64,000 nucleotides of DNA, taken from assembly GCA_033063855.1 (NCBI GenBank), contig CP093829.1:19561537-19625536 (forward strand). Reading direction: 5' to 3'. Below are positions 25,101 to 37,100 of this stretch, piece after piece. Source of the DNA: Smittia aterrima. Its lineage: Eukaryota > Arthropoda > Insecta > Diptera > Chironomidae. The notes below the pieces were generated by a model. It did no database searches. It was given only the letters and a program-made list of their open reading frames with translations, and was not told the origin of the DNA. The translations under genes and the position numbers were made by a program. The number at the start of each line of letters is the position of its first letter. Position 1 is the first letter of the stretch.

Positions 25101-28100
25101 CGTTAAACGAGAAATCTCCTAGCGCCTTCCTTCACAACAAGACATATTACGTTTATTAAACTTTCTTCCTCGTTTTCCCCCAACAAGTTTCACATCTCGA
25201 CAACGATCCGTCGACCTCGTGCTGTGTCTTATAGTGAACCTGAAAAGGATTCGGATGAAGAAACTTCACTTGACGAAGCGAAAATGCTTCTGAAATTGAC
25301 AGTGAAAGTTTTGATTGACTCTTTCCTTCAAGAAAAAAAAAGTGAACAGGGAAGGAAGCATTAAAATGATTTTCCCCTTCCGTCATCATACACTTTTAGA
25401 TGAAAATTAAAAGGCCAACGAGCACAAATGGTAAATGCTCTCATTAGCTTAGCTCACACCATCGACTGGCGCCTCTCTCTCGCCTCTTTATCTTAAATGC
25501 TAATTTCGTCCTGAAAAAGAGACGACGGCTGATGAAAATTTCAAACGAAAAGTCGAGCGGGGAGTGATTTTTAAACCAGAGAAAACTTTGCTGGCAATCG
25601 CTCTGCCGTTCAAAGCTAATGTGATCGTTTGTTTCAGTGCGAAGCATCAATTTTTAATATTCGCCCTCAACGCAACGAGCGAATAATTAAATTCGTTTTA
25701 AACTTTCATGAGAGAGGTTCACCGACAATTTAAACTTTGTTTTTTTTTTCTCTCTCTCATCGTCGTCTGAACTGGCAGCTCTTTGAACTTTCGTCAGGTC
25801 GATTGCAAAATATTTCTTTAATTTATTAAACATTCGAAGTTCTCTTCGATTGGAAACGTTTCTCTTGACGACTCTTGAACAGTTTCCATTTGAATTGGCT
25901 TCAAAAGAAAGAAAGAAAGAAAAGGAAAATAATTTAATTTGGGAGCAAAGAAATCTCCATTAAGAAGACAACAAGCGGAAAGGGAACGTGAATTACATTT
26001 TTTTTTCGTAAAGTTTAATAGAAATTTATTTCAACAGGTATTTCGTCTTTCTCAGACTGTTTTTGTGCTTGGCCTTAATCTGAAAGCGAACGTGGCGTCT
26101 TTAAATTTCAAACGTCTCTTGCAGAAAGCTTCGGCTTTGTATGTTTCTTGCGACGATAAAAGCTCTTTCCTTTCACATTTCAAACAAAACTTAATGGCGA
26201 AAAGAACGAGAACTTCTTCCCCGTCTCCCGCGGAGCGTTCCACGACCTCGCAACAGAACGAGAAAAAAATTGCTAGCCAAATGGAGAGAAAAAGGAAAAG
26301 CATGAAAAATACATAAAACAGCATAAACGGTGAACATAATTTCGGCCATAATGCTCGACGATGTTGCCATTGTTAGTGGCTTTAATAAGAACAAGCCGAA
26401 CGTCACTTCTTGTCAAACATCTGAATGGAGAGCACGTAGCGTTTGCAACATAAAGACAAATTTTGTGCTCCCATGCGTACATCGACTGGGTTGATTAATG
26501 AAGACGAAGAGAGTTGTGGGTGTAGAAGAAAAAGGAAAATTGTCGAGGCGGACAAAGTTGAATAGATCAATTTGAGATTTGTCATAACAATTCGTAGAAG
26601 TATGAAGCTGGCTCCTTTTGCCAATTTCTCGCTCACTAATCTTCCGAGCGATGAAAGGCAAAAGCGACACTTGCTGTTGGCAAACTCGACAAAGTTAATT
26701 ATGAAAGAAACACGAGGCTTTATGAAAAATCCGCGGATCCTTTCGCATGGCAATCATAATTAGATGAGAATTTTTATAGGCGGATGGATGTCGCGCTTGC
26801 CATAAAAGTTTAAAACGTTTTGAGAGGGAGAAAGTCGCATATCGCTTGACATTGTAGGCTTATGTCAGTAACCGTCGCTCTCATCAACGCCTGAAGATTC
26901 CCTCATCGCATTACGCGTAATCTTTTTGAGCGCAGAAAAAAGTTGGAAACAAGAATTTTACACGCGTCATTAATTGCTTTAATTCAATTAATCTCGAAGA
27001 GATTTCTCGTCTTATCGCGCATGAAAGCTCAAAGCTTGAGACAATGATACATTTATTGATCACGAGAGCTTCGAAGAGTTATTCTCCGACATCCATTGTG
27101 CTACAGCTCAGCGCAGTTATGCAGAAATGCGGAATTTCTTGATAAGAACGAATAAATTTTCCACATTCACGCTCATCTTTAAATGAAAAATTGTCGAGCT
27201 CGATACGAGAAATATTTCATGAACTGCATTCAATGATAGCAAGAATCCATAAATATAAATGACAACTTTACATATTTTAGTTTAACTGAAAAGAGCTGAA
27301 GAAGCTTTGGATAGATTCACTTCTAAGAAATTCTTTAAGGCTTCGTCAAAGAATTCGAGAAGATCTTTTTGTGATTCATAAACAAATCTATTCCAGAAAG
27401 TCAGCAGGAAAATTGCCTGAACATCTAACGTGACATTGTTACTCTTTCGACTTAGATAAACTTCCGAAGAGTCACTAAAAAGTTTCGTAAAGAATTCCGG
27501 GAAAACTATGAAGGGAACTGTACAATGAGTCTCTCCCATGCAGAGTCACAGAGGTTGATCAAAGTTTTCTGAACAAAGACAAAGTTATTTTGTTAAACTT
27601 TATCCTTTTATATTAAAAAGTCGCTTTAAGCATAAACTGTAAAGATGAAAAAAAATGAAATTTTAGCAGAAGAATTTCTCTATAAACGAGTCCCGGAAGG
27701 AAATAAATTTCCTAAACCAATTTCAGTCGCAATAGGAGCGGAGAAGAAATGATAACACAACGAAACAATTAAATGAACATAAAGTATAAAATTTCCATGA
27801 AACAGAAGTCAAAATATCAGTTGCTTTATACACCTCAACCCCTTTTAGCTTTGCCACAATTTTTCTGCTCCTGCCTTTTGTCGTAATGAAAAGAAAATTC
27901 CATTTTATGTAGTATGAGATACACTTTACTACGTGATTTTCATACGGCATTTGTTTCTCTCCCCTTATGTGAGCTCGTTGGTTGTTACTCTTGTAAACAG
28001 CACTTGGATGAGCGAGAAGAAGTAGAAGAGCGCTTAAAGTCGTTCCCAACCTAGAAGAAGAAGAAGACGAATGAAGGAGAACACACAAAAAAAAGTTTGC

Positions 28101-31100
28101 GAGAGCTTTGAACGAGATGGAAATGTCAATGGCAAATGATTATGGAAACCTTTCAGTCGAACTTAAAATGTATCGGGAGAGTGCTAGAGAACGAGGTCAT
28201 TTGGCAGACGGCGGTGATAAAACGAGATCGGAATATTTAGAGGCGAAAAGCTAACGAGGAATTATTTTCGATATCGAACTAGAAGCGTAAAATATTTTCA
28301 ATTCCGTAGTGCATTTGCAGTGTGAGCGAAATATCAACTGCAAGCACAGCGGAAGTGAAGATAAATTATGAAATCAATCAACCGAACGCACATTCGAGAT
28401 CCAACGAGAAGAGAACAGCACCGTCGACATATGTGATCCGCTTAACGTCATCAAACTTCTGATACAAAGCTCAACTTTCAATTTGACATTGAAAAATTTG
28501 TTTGACATGGACGACAAAATACTTGAATCGATGTCGAAGCCAGTTATTCGCTTTGTCCACCCATTTGCCTAGCCCTCGTGAAACTCATCCTGCTCCACTT
28601 AGGATATTACCATTTGAGGTTGTTCAACATCAGCTTGACATGCTTTACATCTCATTTGAATATCAAAGCAAAGAAGCTTTCAACTTCAAACGCTCACAGC
28701 AATAATGCAACAGGAGAAACTTTACGCAGACGCCAGAGGAGGAGAAAGAGGATCAACTTTTGTAATAAAGGAGTTAAATTATTGATTTACGTAAAACATT
28801 TCTGTTTCAAAATTGAATTGTGAGTCATTGAAAGCATAAACTACTGAATGGACTGGATTCTCTAGAACTCAATTTAAACTCTTATAAGTTCAAATAGAAC
28901 TCTTCCACTCTATCAAAGCTTTTAGTCTCGTATTACATACTTCATCCTAACGATTGCTGGAATCGAGAGATATCTACTTCGCTCTCATCAAATCAAATTG
29001 AAAACTGCAGAGAGACAAGAAGTTTAAATTGATGTCGAGCATCGCTGAGTGTGCCACACAAGCATCGCTTGTTTGATTAAACTGCGTGAGAAATCGATTA
29101 AACGATTCTGAAAACGTTGATGTTGAAATATGATATGAAGTGATATGCTACGAGGTGAACGTTCAATGTTTGAATTTCATCTTCATCGCTCGAGTATCGT
29201 TAAATCGAGGAATATTTTCATGAAATCATTCGAGGCAAAGAAATTTTTATGTTAGAGCTTTTCGGATGGAAAGAGAAGAAAAGCTTTGCTCTTCTCCCCT
29301 TCTATGAAGACACCAGATTGCAAAATGTGAAATCATTGTTTCTTTTATAACATAACGAGCATGTTTATGAAATCATTTCGCCTTCTCCAAGCTCCGATTC
29401 GATTCCGTTCTAATGGATTGGGGAATTGGGGAGCCGCTTTCATGTGATTTTAAAGCTTTTTCCGCCCCTTTCACGTTCGCAATAAATTGAAACTTTCTCG
29501 CGAATCCAAACTTTTATCGTAAAAACGAATATTTTCCATCCTTTAACACCTTTCGCTCTTATCTTTCCTTCGGCAGATGAAACCGGTGCCTCGATTGAAA
29601 AGCCCATGGCAACACTCGTCTACATACATGGAGAGTCTTATGAATGGAATTCCGGGAATTTATATGACGGAACGGTGCTCGCTGCCCACAGCAACATCAT
29701 TGTTGTAACAATAAATTTTAGATTAGGCGTATTAGGTGAGTTGAGCCTTGTTATTCATCATATCTCGCGTTTGTATTTATGCTGGAATTGTGGGTGATTA
29801 CTTACAAAGGACTGTTTGAGTAAAAATCATCTCTCGCTTATGTGAGATGAGAGAACACAAAGAGCCTCTGCGTTTTCACAGATAAATACAGAAAAATATT
29901 TTATGGCGATGGAATTTATGGCGCACAAATTGTATTTTAAAAAAATTCGAAAAGTTTCTGCTTTATGGGTCTGTTTAGACTTTTATAGCAGTTCAGGGGA
30001 AATTTTACAAGCAATTAAGTTGTAGAGAGCTACAGAGAATTTGCTCAATTAAGCAAAGTTCCACGGAGGGATAAAGAGGAATGCTCGGAGAGGAAATTTA
30101 TTTCTCATTAACATAGTTTATTCAGATTAACGTCGTGGCGATAAGCCGTAACAAAGAGTCTTTGATGATTGCAAAGCGCTCTCAGGAGTTTAACTTATGT
30201 TGGCTGAGGGTTTAAGTTGCTGACGAAGTGAAACTTGTGGTTTTCGCATTAATAATCGCTTTGCAGTCATTTGTGGATTGAATAATTCGCTGGCGATCCT
30301 TTGAGGAAAAGTTTTGGAAAAGCTCTGTCGACGGGGGGAAATTTCTTGTCAACTTTTATTCGAGAGCTTTGGGGTGGATGGGCGACTATTGAAACTTGGC
30401 AAGAACTTCAATTATAGTCACCCCAATCAACGATTATGCAAAAAGTTTCTTAAACAAACATTACGCTCTTCGTTCCTGATATATTGCTGTTGATCTGAAG
30501 GAAACACAAACCTTCGTCTCTCTCTCTCTTTCCATAAAAGACACAAACTTCCTTGTCTTCATCTTCTGTTGCCTCACTCGAGACGCCAATTTCTCAATCC
30601 ATTTATTCTTTTATTTATCAAAGCGGTTTCGCTTCAAATTCACTCTCAAATTATCGCAGTCAAAGAATTAATGAAGAATATTTTTTTTGTTGAAGAAATT
30701 ACGATGAAAAAAGATTAAGAAGAAGAAACAAGTTCCGGATCATCACTAGAGCATATATGCGCATAAATTAGTTTAATATTCAAGCAGACGCTTTGTGGCG
30801 TTCATCTCAACTGTGAAAAGCATAACAACTCATCTCTTTTCCTTCTTTTTCCTCCCCGCAAATTACACGACGAAAGGATTTTTAAAAACCGGAACGAAAG
30901 GCAGCGCTCAGGGAAACTTTGGATTGATGGATCTAGTCGCCGGTCTTCATTGGCTCCGCGAGAATCTGCCAGCATTCAACGGCAATCCCAACATGGTGAC
31001 TTTAATGGGACATGGACATGGTGCAGCTTTGGCAAATATCCTGATTGTTTCGCCTGTAGCGAGTGGTTCGTATTTATTGTATTTCTGGTTGACATATGTT

Positions 31101-34100
31101 CGGCAATACGAAACGTTTCTCATTCATTGTTATTATTGTATTGTGCAAATGCAGCCCCGCAACGGGACAGCTGAGAAAAAATGTAAATTTGTGTACAATT
31201 TTTCACATAACAAGATGAGTGGGAAATTTTCTGTGAATGTGGCCAAGAATAAAGGCGAACAGCAGTGTGAACGTCGAGCGCAATAAATTTGCCTTTTCGA
31301 TGCATTTTACGGTTTGAAACATTTTTGTGACTTTTCCCAACTTCGAGAGGCTGCTTCTGCTTTCGATGCCGAACAGAATGCGAATTCATTAAATGAGAAT
31401 TTAGTTGACAATTTTGCGTGTCGACATGAAATTGCTTTGCTCACCAAGTCGAAACTTGTTAACATTGTAGAAATTGGTTCTCAAGGATTCATTCGCTATT
31501 TGATTTTCAAATCAACAAACCGCGCTCTGCTCTTTCGTGTCTGCTGACACTTGAAAGCTTTTAATCAATATCAGGAATTTAATCTCTTTTTTGATAATTT
31601 GCCAGATTTAATCCATCGAGCAATCTTGATAAGTGGCTCAGCATTGTCACCATGGGCGATTCAACGCGATCCATTGTCTGTGAAGAAGAAGGTCGCTGCC
31701 GACACGGGTTGTCACGGAGATTTACTGGAAGACGACTTGGCGCCGTGCTTGAGAAAGAAATCGATTGCGGAATTGCTAGCAATCAAGTTAGATCCGCCAA
31801 GGTGAAACAATTGAAACCATTTAAGGACTTTAAATCAATTGCTCTCAAAGCCACCTTTGATGTACATCCTACAATTAACTTTCACAATGAAAAAGCGAGA
31901 GATCTCTCTACTCATGCATTTTCATTTAAAACTCGTACGTGATTTATCAAAGGCTATTAAAACGCTTCAAGCTGATGTACCGAGGTTCTCACTGCGAGAA
32001 CTATTATAGCTCTTTCAAGAGCGTTGCCTCAACCGCTTTCCCCGGAAGCGACTAAGCATAATTATGAATTAATGAAGAGACTCCGTCAATGAGCTTTGCT
32101 TCAAACGGAATCTGTCATTGTGCATTATTTCGTGCGAACAAAAAAGAAGAAAAGCAAGAAATAGAATATTAAACTTTTGTTATCTGAGAAGCTTATTCGT
32201 GATTTTGCTTTAATTTATTGGATTACATCCTTTCCTTGAAGAATTTATTTGTCTGGCGATTTTATTATTCAAGAATTTATTTTGTCGAGGCAGCTGTTGA
32301 AGGAGTCAGATTCTTTCGATGGTAGACGAGCTTCGGTATTAAAAGATTTTCTTATTTTCCGCGAAATCAACGCAAAATCAAAACAGAATTAGAACATCTT
32401 TTGTCGTTCAGTTGATTACAGTTTCTCTTTGAAGTAAAGAATCTTGATTATTTAAAATCGGATTTATTTCAAATTTTTTAAAAAAGATTTGAAAGTTAAT
32501 TTTCGTTGGCCCGTTGCAGATTAAAACTGAAGCTTAAATTTAATTCTGCTCAAAACAGATTTCTCCCGGGATTCGCGCCATTTGTCGACGGAACGGTCAT
32601 TGTTAATCCAACGATAACACCCACCGCGCCAATCTCCGTGCCAGCAGGTTCGGCAGTTGCTGGGTAAGTTTCTGTAAAATATATTTCTTTGACACAGTCA
32701 CCTCAGGGACAATCTCAACGTCGACATTATCCAATTCCCTTCTAATTCAATCGTTCTCATTTGTCGTTCCTTTGCAGTCCCGCTGGTATCGAATTGGCAG
32801 ATTTTCCCACACGTGAGCTTCTCTTCGGTGTGACCTCCATCGAATCATATCTCGACTTCAGTGCACAAGACTTAGAATTCGGTTTCAATGAAACGCGACG
32901 GGATCGTATATTACGAACTTATGTTAGGAATGTTTATCACTTTCATTTGAATGAAATATTTTCGGCCTTAAAAGTGAGTGTTCATTCAAGTTTTCATATT
33001 CTGAGAAGTCACCCTTTAGGGTGTTCATGCGGCAAATAATCCGGAAAATTCTCTCATCACGTCCGCTTTCGATCAAAATGCCAGAATAAATATCTAATTT
33101 ATTAAAATTTCACGTACGCACTCGTCATGGACACACGATCTACTCGACAGAATGAATACACAGACTGGGAACGTCCACCTAGAAATCAATTGGGTTCGAG
33201 AGATGCTGCCTTGGAGTTGCTGAGTGATGGACACACTGTAGCGCCGCTGATACGATTAGGGTATTTGCACAGTTTGCGAGGCGGAAAGTCGTATTTTATG
33301 CATTACAAGCATCGAACGGGCGAACGAGATTTTCCACAGGTGAGACACAACTTTTTTTTTATTTCGTTAACGATGTTTTTTGCTGGAGAGGAAACATGGC
33401 TCGATTTTCTTTTTTCCGTTTTCGTTTATTGAAAAATCATTTTTCAACGGCAATAAAAATACCTTCGAAGGCGGAAAGCGATATCGGTCGGAGGGTGATT
33501 TGAGAAGAAAATTGGAGGAAATCTCCAGTGTTTTCAATGATATAAAATAAATGAGAAGGAAAAAAAGAAAACGAGGAGTTTTGTTTTGATGGAGGAAGGA
33601 GAAAATATTTCTTCGAAACGATATTGCTTCATAAAGAAATTGTAACTTTCATCGACAATGTGCCTTTTGTTCGACAACACTTGCTCGCCCAGAGACATCA
33701 AAATTACGCCCTTTTAGTAGAATGTCAGCAGAAAGCTTTATCCAGTGTTGAAAGCCTTTAGCTTTAAGAAGATTTAAACAGAGATCTTTAAACCGAGAAA
33801 TTTGCCGAATTAATCTTGAATGTCTTAGAGCTTTCCTCACATCATTGAACTAACGATTACAAATTAAGCAGTTTTAGTAGCCTGACCGTCGCCTAGCAAC
33901 ATCGATTTCCTCTTATTCGACATCCCAAGAGGCTTTCTTATTGATTTCTCTTTAATCTTACTTTTTGACCTTCAACGACAAACAGCGATATGGAACAGTT
34001 CGTGGCGAAGATGTGCCTTTCTGTCTTGGACTTCCCTTGACACCGCTGTTTCCTTACAACTACTCGCAGCAGGACATCCAAACAAGTAGGATATTAATTC

Positions 34101-37100
34101 ATTATCTGGCCAATTTCATCCAGACTGGGTACGTGAGCTTCGTGCACAAATTCACGCTCGACCTATTCGAAAAGAAATAAAATCTCTTTTTTCCCTTTTT
34201 TTTCTTCTTTCCGCTCGTGTTCTCTAGAAACCCGAACGGAGATGCAACACCTTTGTCGAAAAACCCAATCGACATTGAATCGCTGAAACGGTTGAGCAGT
34301 AGCCATTTAACAGAATCATTACCCTTACCATCATCGCTGTCATCGCCAGTCGCTGTGGCTATTCCGATGTCTTCCTTACCATCCGAAACTTCATTTAGCG
34401 TAAGCACCATCAGCAATCAAATTTCTAATAATCACACCATAAAAAGGAAGCGGGAAAACGAAGGTCGTTTCGCTGTTGTCGAGTCCATTCAACAGCTTCA
34501 ATCTCAGTTCATTCATCATGCCTTATCGTCAGTCAAGAATCGACATCGTCGATCATTAACGAGCAGTTTGAGTCGTCGACGCTTCTTAGTCAAACGGAAC
34601 TTCCCGAACAATCAGCTCTCGAAAGCTTCAAAAGAAACGATTGCCAATGATAGCGACGAGGATGGAGCAGACGAAGGGGAAAATGATGATTACTTAGAGC
34701 GTGAGACAACGGACGGCGATGAGAAAGAGCAGGAAAAGCAACACAACATCATAAACGGTCACGATCGTTTAGACGATGATGATAATGAGAGCGATTTGGG
34801 AAAATCGATGAAGCTCCTTGTTCCATATTGGGATCCTTATGATACAGTAAATCAATTATTTCTGGAAATAAGTGAGTAAAACCATTTTCTTTCGCATGAC
34901 GCATCAACATTGCGTAAGAGGCTTTTGCCACGCTCTTGTTGATGTCACTTTTCATTTCCTCCATTTCTCTTTCTGAGAAGGCTTCCTCTTCATTCTCCAA
35001 CCCACAAACGAAAATTAATTGAAACAATATGTCTGATGAACTGATTTACGTTCCTCGCATTGCCTAAAACAAACAAACGCGCCATAATTCACCCACATAA
35101 TGCAATTAGAGTTGTAATTTACGAAATGTTTAATTAAAATCACTGCAGAGCGAGAGAGGAGAGGAGAGAAGGCCAAGCAACATCAGAGGTTGTGTTGAGT
35201 GCTTCAGACCTGAGTGGAATCATAAATTTCGCGTCATAAGTACGTTCGCAATAATCCTCAGCTGTGGAACGGAAAACCATTAAACACAACCTCAAAATGA
35301 GCGAACAATTCAATTAAATTCAAAGCGCGGCAGAATTATTCAAAATACAAAATGATTTTTTTCTTCTTCCTCTCTGAGTTGCTGGGGGTAGAGGGAGCTT
35401 TATTATGTTCGAAGCAAAAATGTAAAATCATGGTAATGAGCGGGTAATAACTCGCAGTTGGACCGTCGGCTGGACGAAGAAGAAGAGGGGAAATTATTTT
35501 CGCGGTAAATTTTGAAACATTATGCAAAAATATTCAATTTAATGATGTCGATGGCTATCGAGCTATTTCGCCCGAAATATTAAAATCCAATCATTCATCG
35601 GAATGACGATGAGGAATTTGTTTTAAGAATGATTGCGGGGGTGTTGAGAGATGGAGAGAATCACAGCAGGCATTAAGATCCTGTTGACGCAAATCTTCGA
35701 TTCCTCCTGCGAAAGATTTAATTAGAGCTTATTGATCTAAGATTGGAAATTTTATGAGCGGAAGCTTCTTCAAACTCGCTTTAATCTCATTTAAATTGAA
35801 AGAGCTCCAGGGATACATTCATTTCGATGAGGAGCAAACACCAACCGTTGCGAACTCTTTGGTTCGCCTCAAATCTAAAATATTAACCTTTTTGCTCCCA
35901 AGGAATTAATTCAGTGTGACTCATTCCCAAGATATTTTTTAATTGTGCTCCAAGGCCTTTTTGTACTTGATTCTCTGGAATCGAGAATTAAATTGCTTTA
36001 ATCGCTGAGAGCTTCTGATGAAGACGCTTTATCTGATTGGAGTTCGTGTTGATTTAGATCTTTCATAAAATAATATTTTCTGTTTACATTAAAGCTTGGC
36101 AAGCAAAAATTAGTTCGAGCTAGGGTTTGGATAAGAAATCATTGACAGTTCTCTTGCTTGTTCATGGCTTCGTCCATCCCCTGCATCAGGAATCTAATTA
36201 AATAACAAATTTTGGATCAAGAACATTCAACACTCTCTGCCAAAGCTTGTTTTATGATTCAACATGTGCGGTTTGTTTCCATTTTTGATGACAAATCTCC
36301 ATTCCTCTCAACTCAACTTTAATAGCCAAGGCAAGTCGTAAAGATTTCTCGAAATCACTGGGCCGATGATGTTATCAAAAGTCGAGCATGAATCTCTTAT
36401 TTCTGAAATTGGTGAAAGAATCTTTTACTGTTTGTCGAGAGAAGTCGAGAAGCACGGTCAGTTCGGTTGCCTTTTAGGAAGGAGCAGAAGCAATGTTTCT
36501 TAAATGGTCATTAATTTCCAATGGGCCATAATCACAAAATGTACATAAAGGCTGTTCCCATTCAACCTCCGTCTTTCCTTGTCCAGCCCACACCCCGCAC
36601 AATAATTCTCTCTCTGTGCGATGTGTTTTGTGATGAAAATCTATTTTAACATTTATTGCAATTGCTTTTTTGGCCTTTTTGCTCAAAACCTAATTTTAAT
36701 TTATTGGGTTTCGTGCCCCGATTCAACATCAACATAAACAACTCCAGATTCATTACATTTGGTTGTGCTTTTGCCTTTTTCCCCTGCCAACTCGAGTTTC
36801 CCTCTTTTGTCGAGCCTAAGCTTAGAAATCATTCTGTGTTTTAATTCGAAGATTTGTATGCATTGCTAGCATAACTTTAGAGTTTTTTTTTTCATCTCAC
36901 TCCGCCTCTCATCGCAACTCTTTGGCTGCCTTCACATTCAGACATAAACTTGTAGACATGCGGCCGGAGCGAACACATAATGAAAATAATTTATTGCTTT
37001 TCCTTCTCGAAACCGTTTTCCTTGTTGAAACCATACACAACCGCAGCGAAATCATTTCCCTTTTTCGGCTTGTTCCTTGAAGGTCTCCGACAAATTATTC

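Larger units (their letters stand above)
24221..29576 (+). other. Nlg: Neuroligin intron 3 (5.4 kb)
   Basis: This is the largest neuroligin intron. It holds simple repeats at 24386-24411 and 25907-25922. Minus-strand frames at 27282-27539 and 27723-28088 were examined as a possible nested gene, but no splice model or family was found. A weak B-box-like string (gattcgattcc, near 29396) has no tRNA around it. Confidence 0.7.

Noticed and set aside
26403..26763. 116-codon minus-strand frame in neuroligin intron 3
   Set aside because: Two frames overlap here on the minus strand and one on the plus; the translation shows no recognisable motif.
27282..28088. Possible nested minus-strand gene in neuroligin intron 3, with a Ser/Leu-rich signal-like start
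   Set aside because: I could not join the 121- and 85-codon frames with good splice sites, and neither resembles a known family. RNA evidence would be needed.
29390..29415. tRNA B-box-like string gattcgattcc
   Set aside because: No A-box, no cloverleaf arms and no T-run terminator around it.
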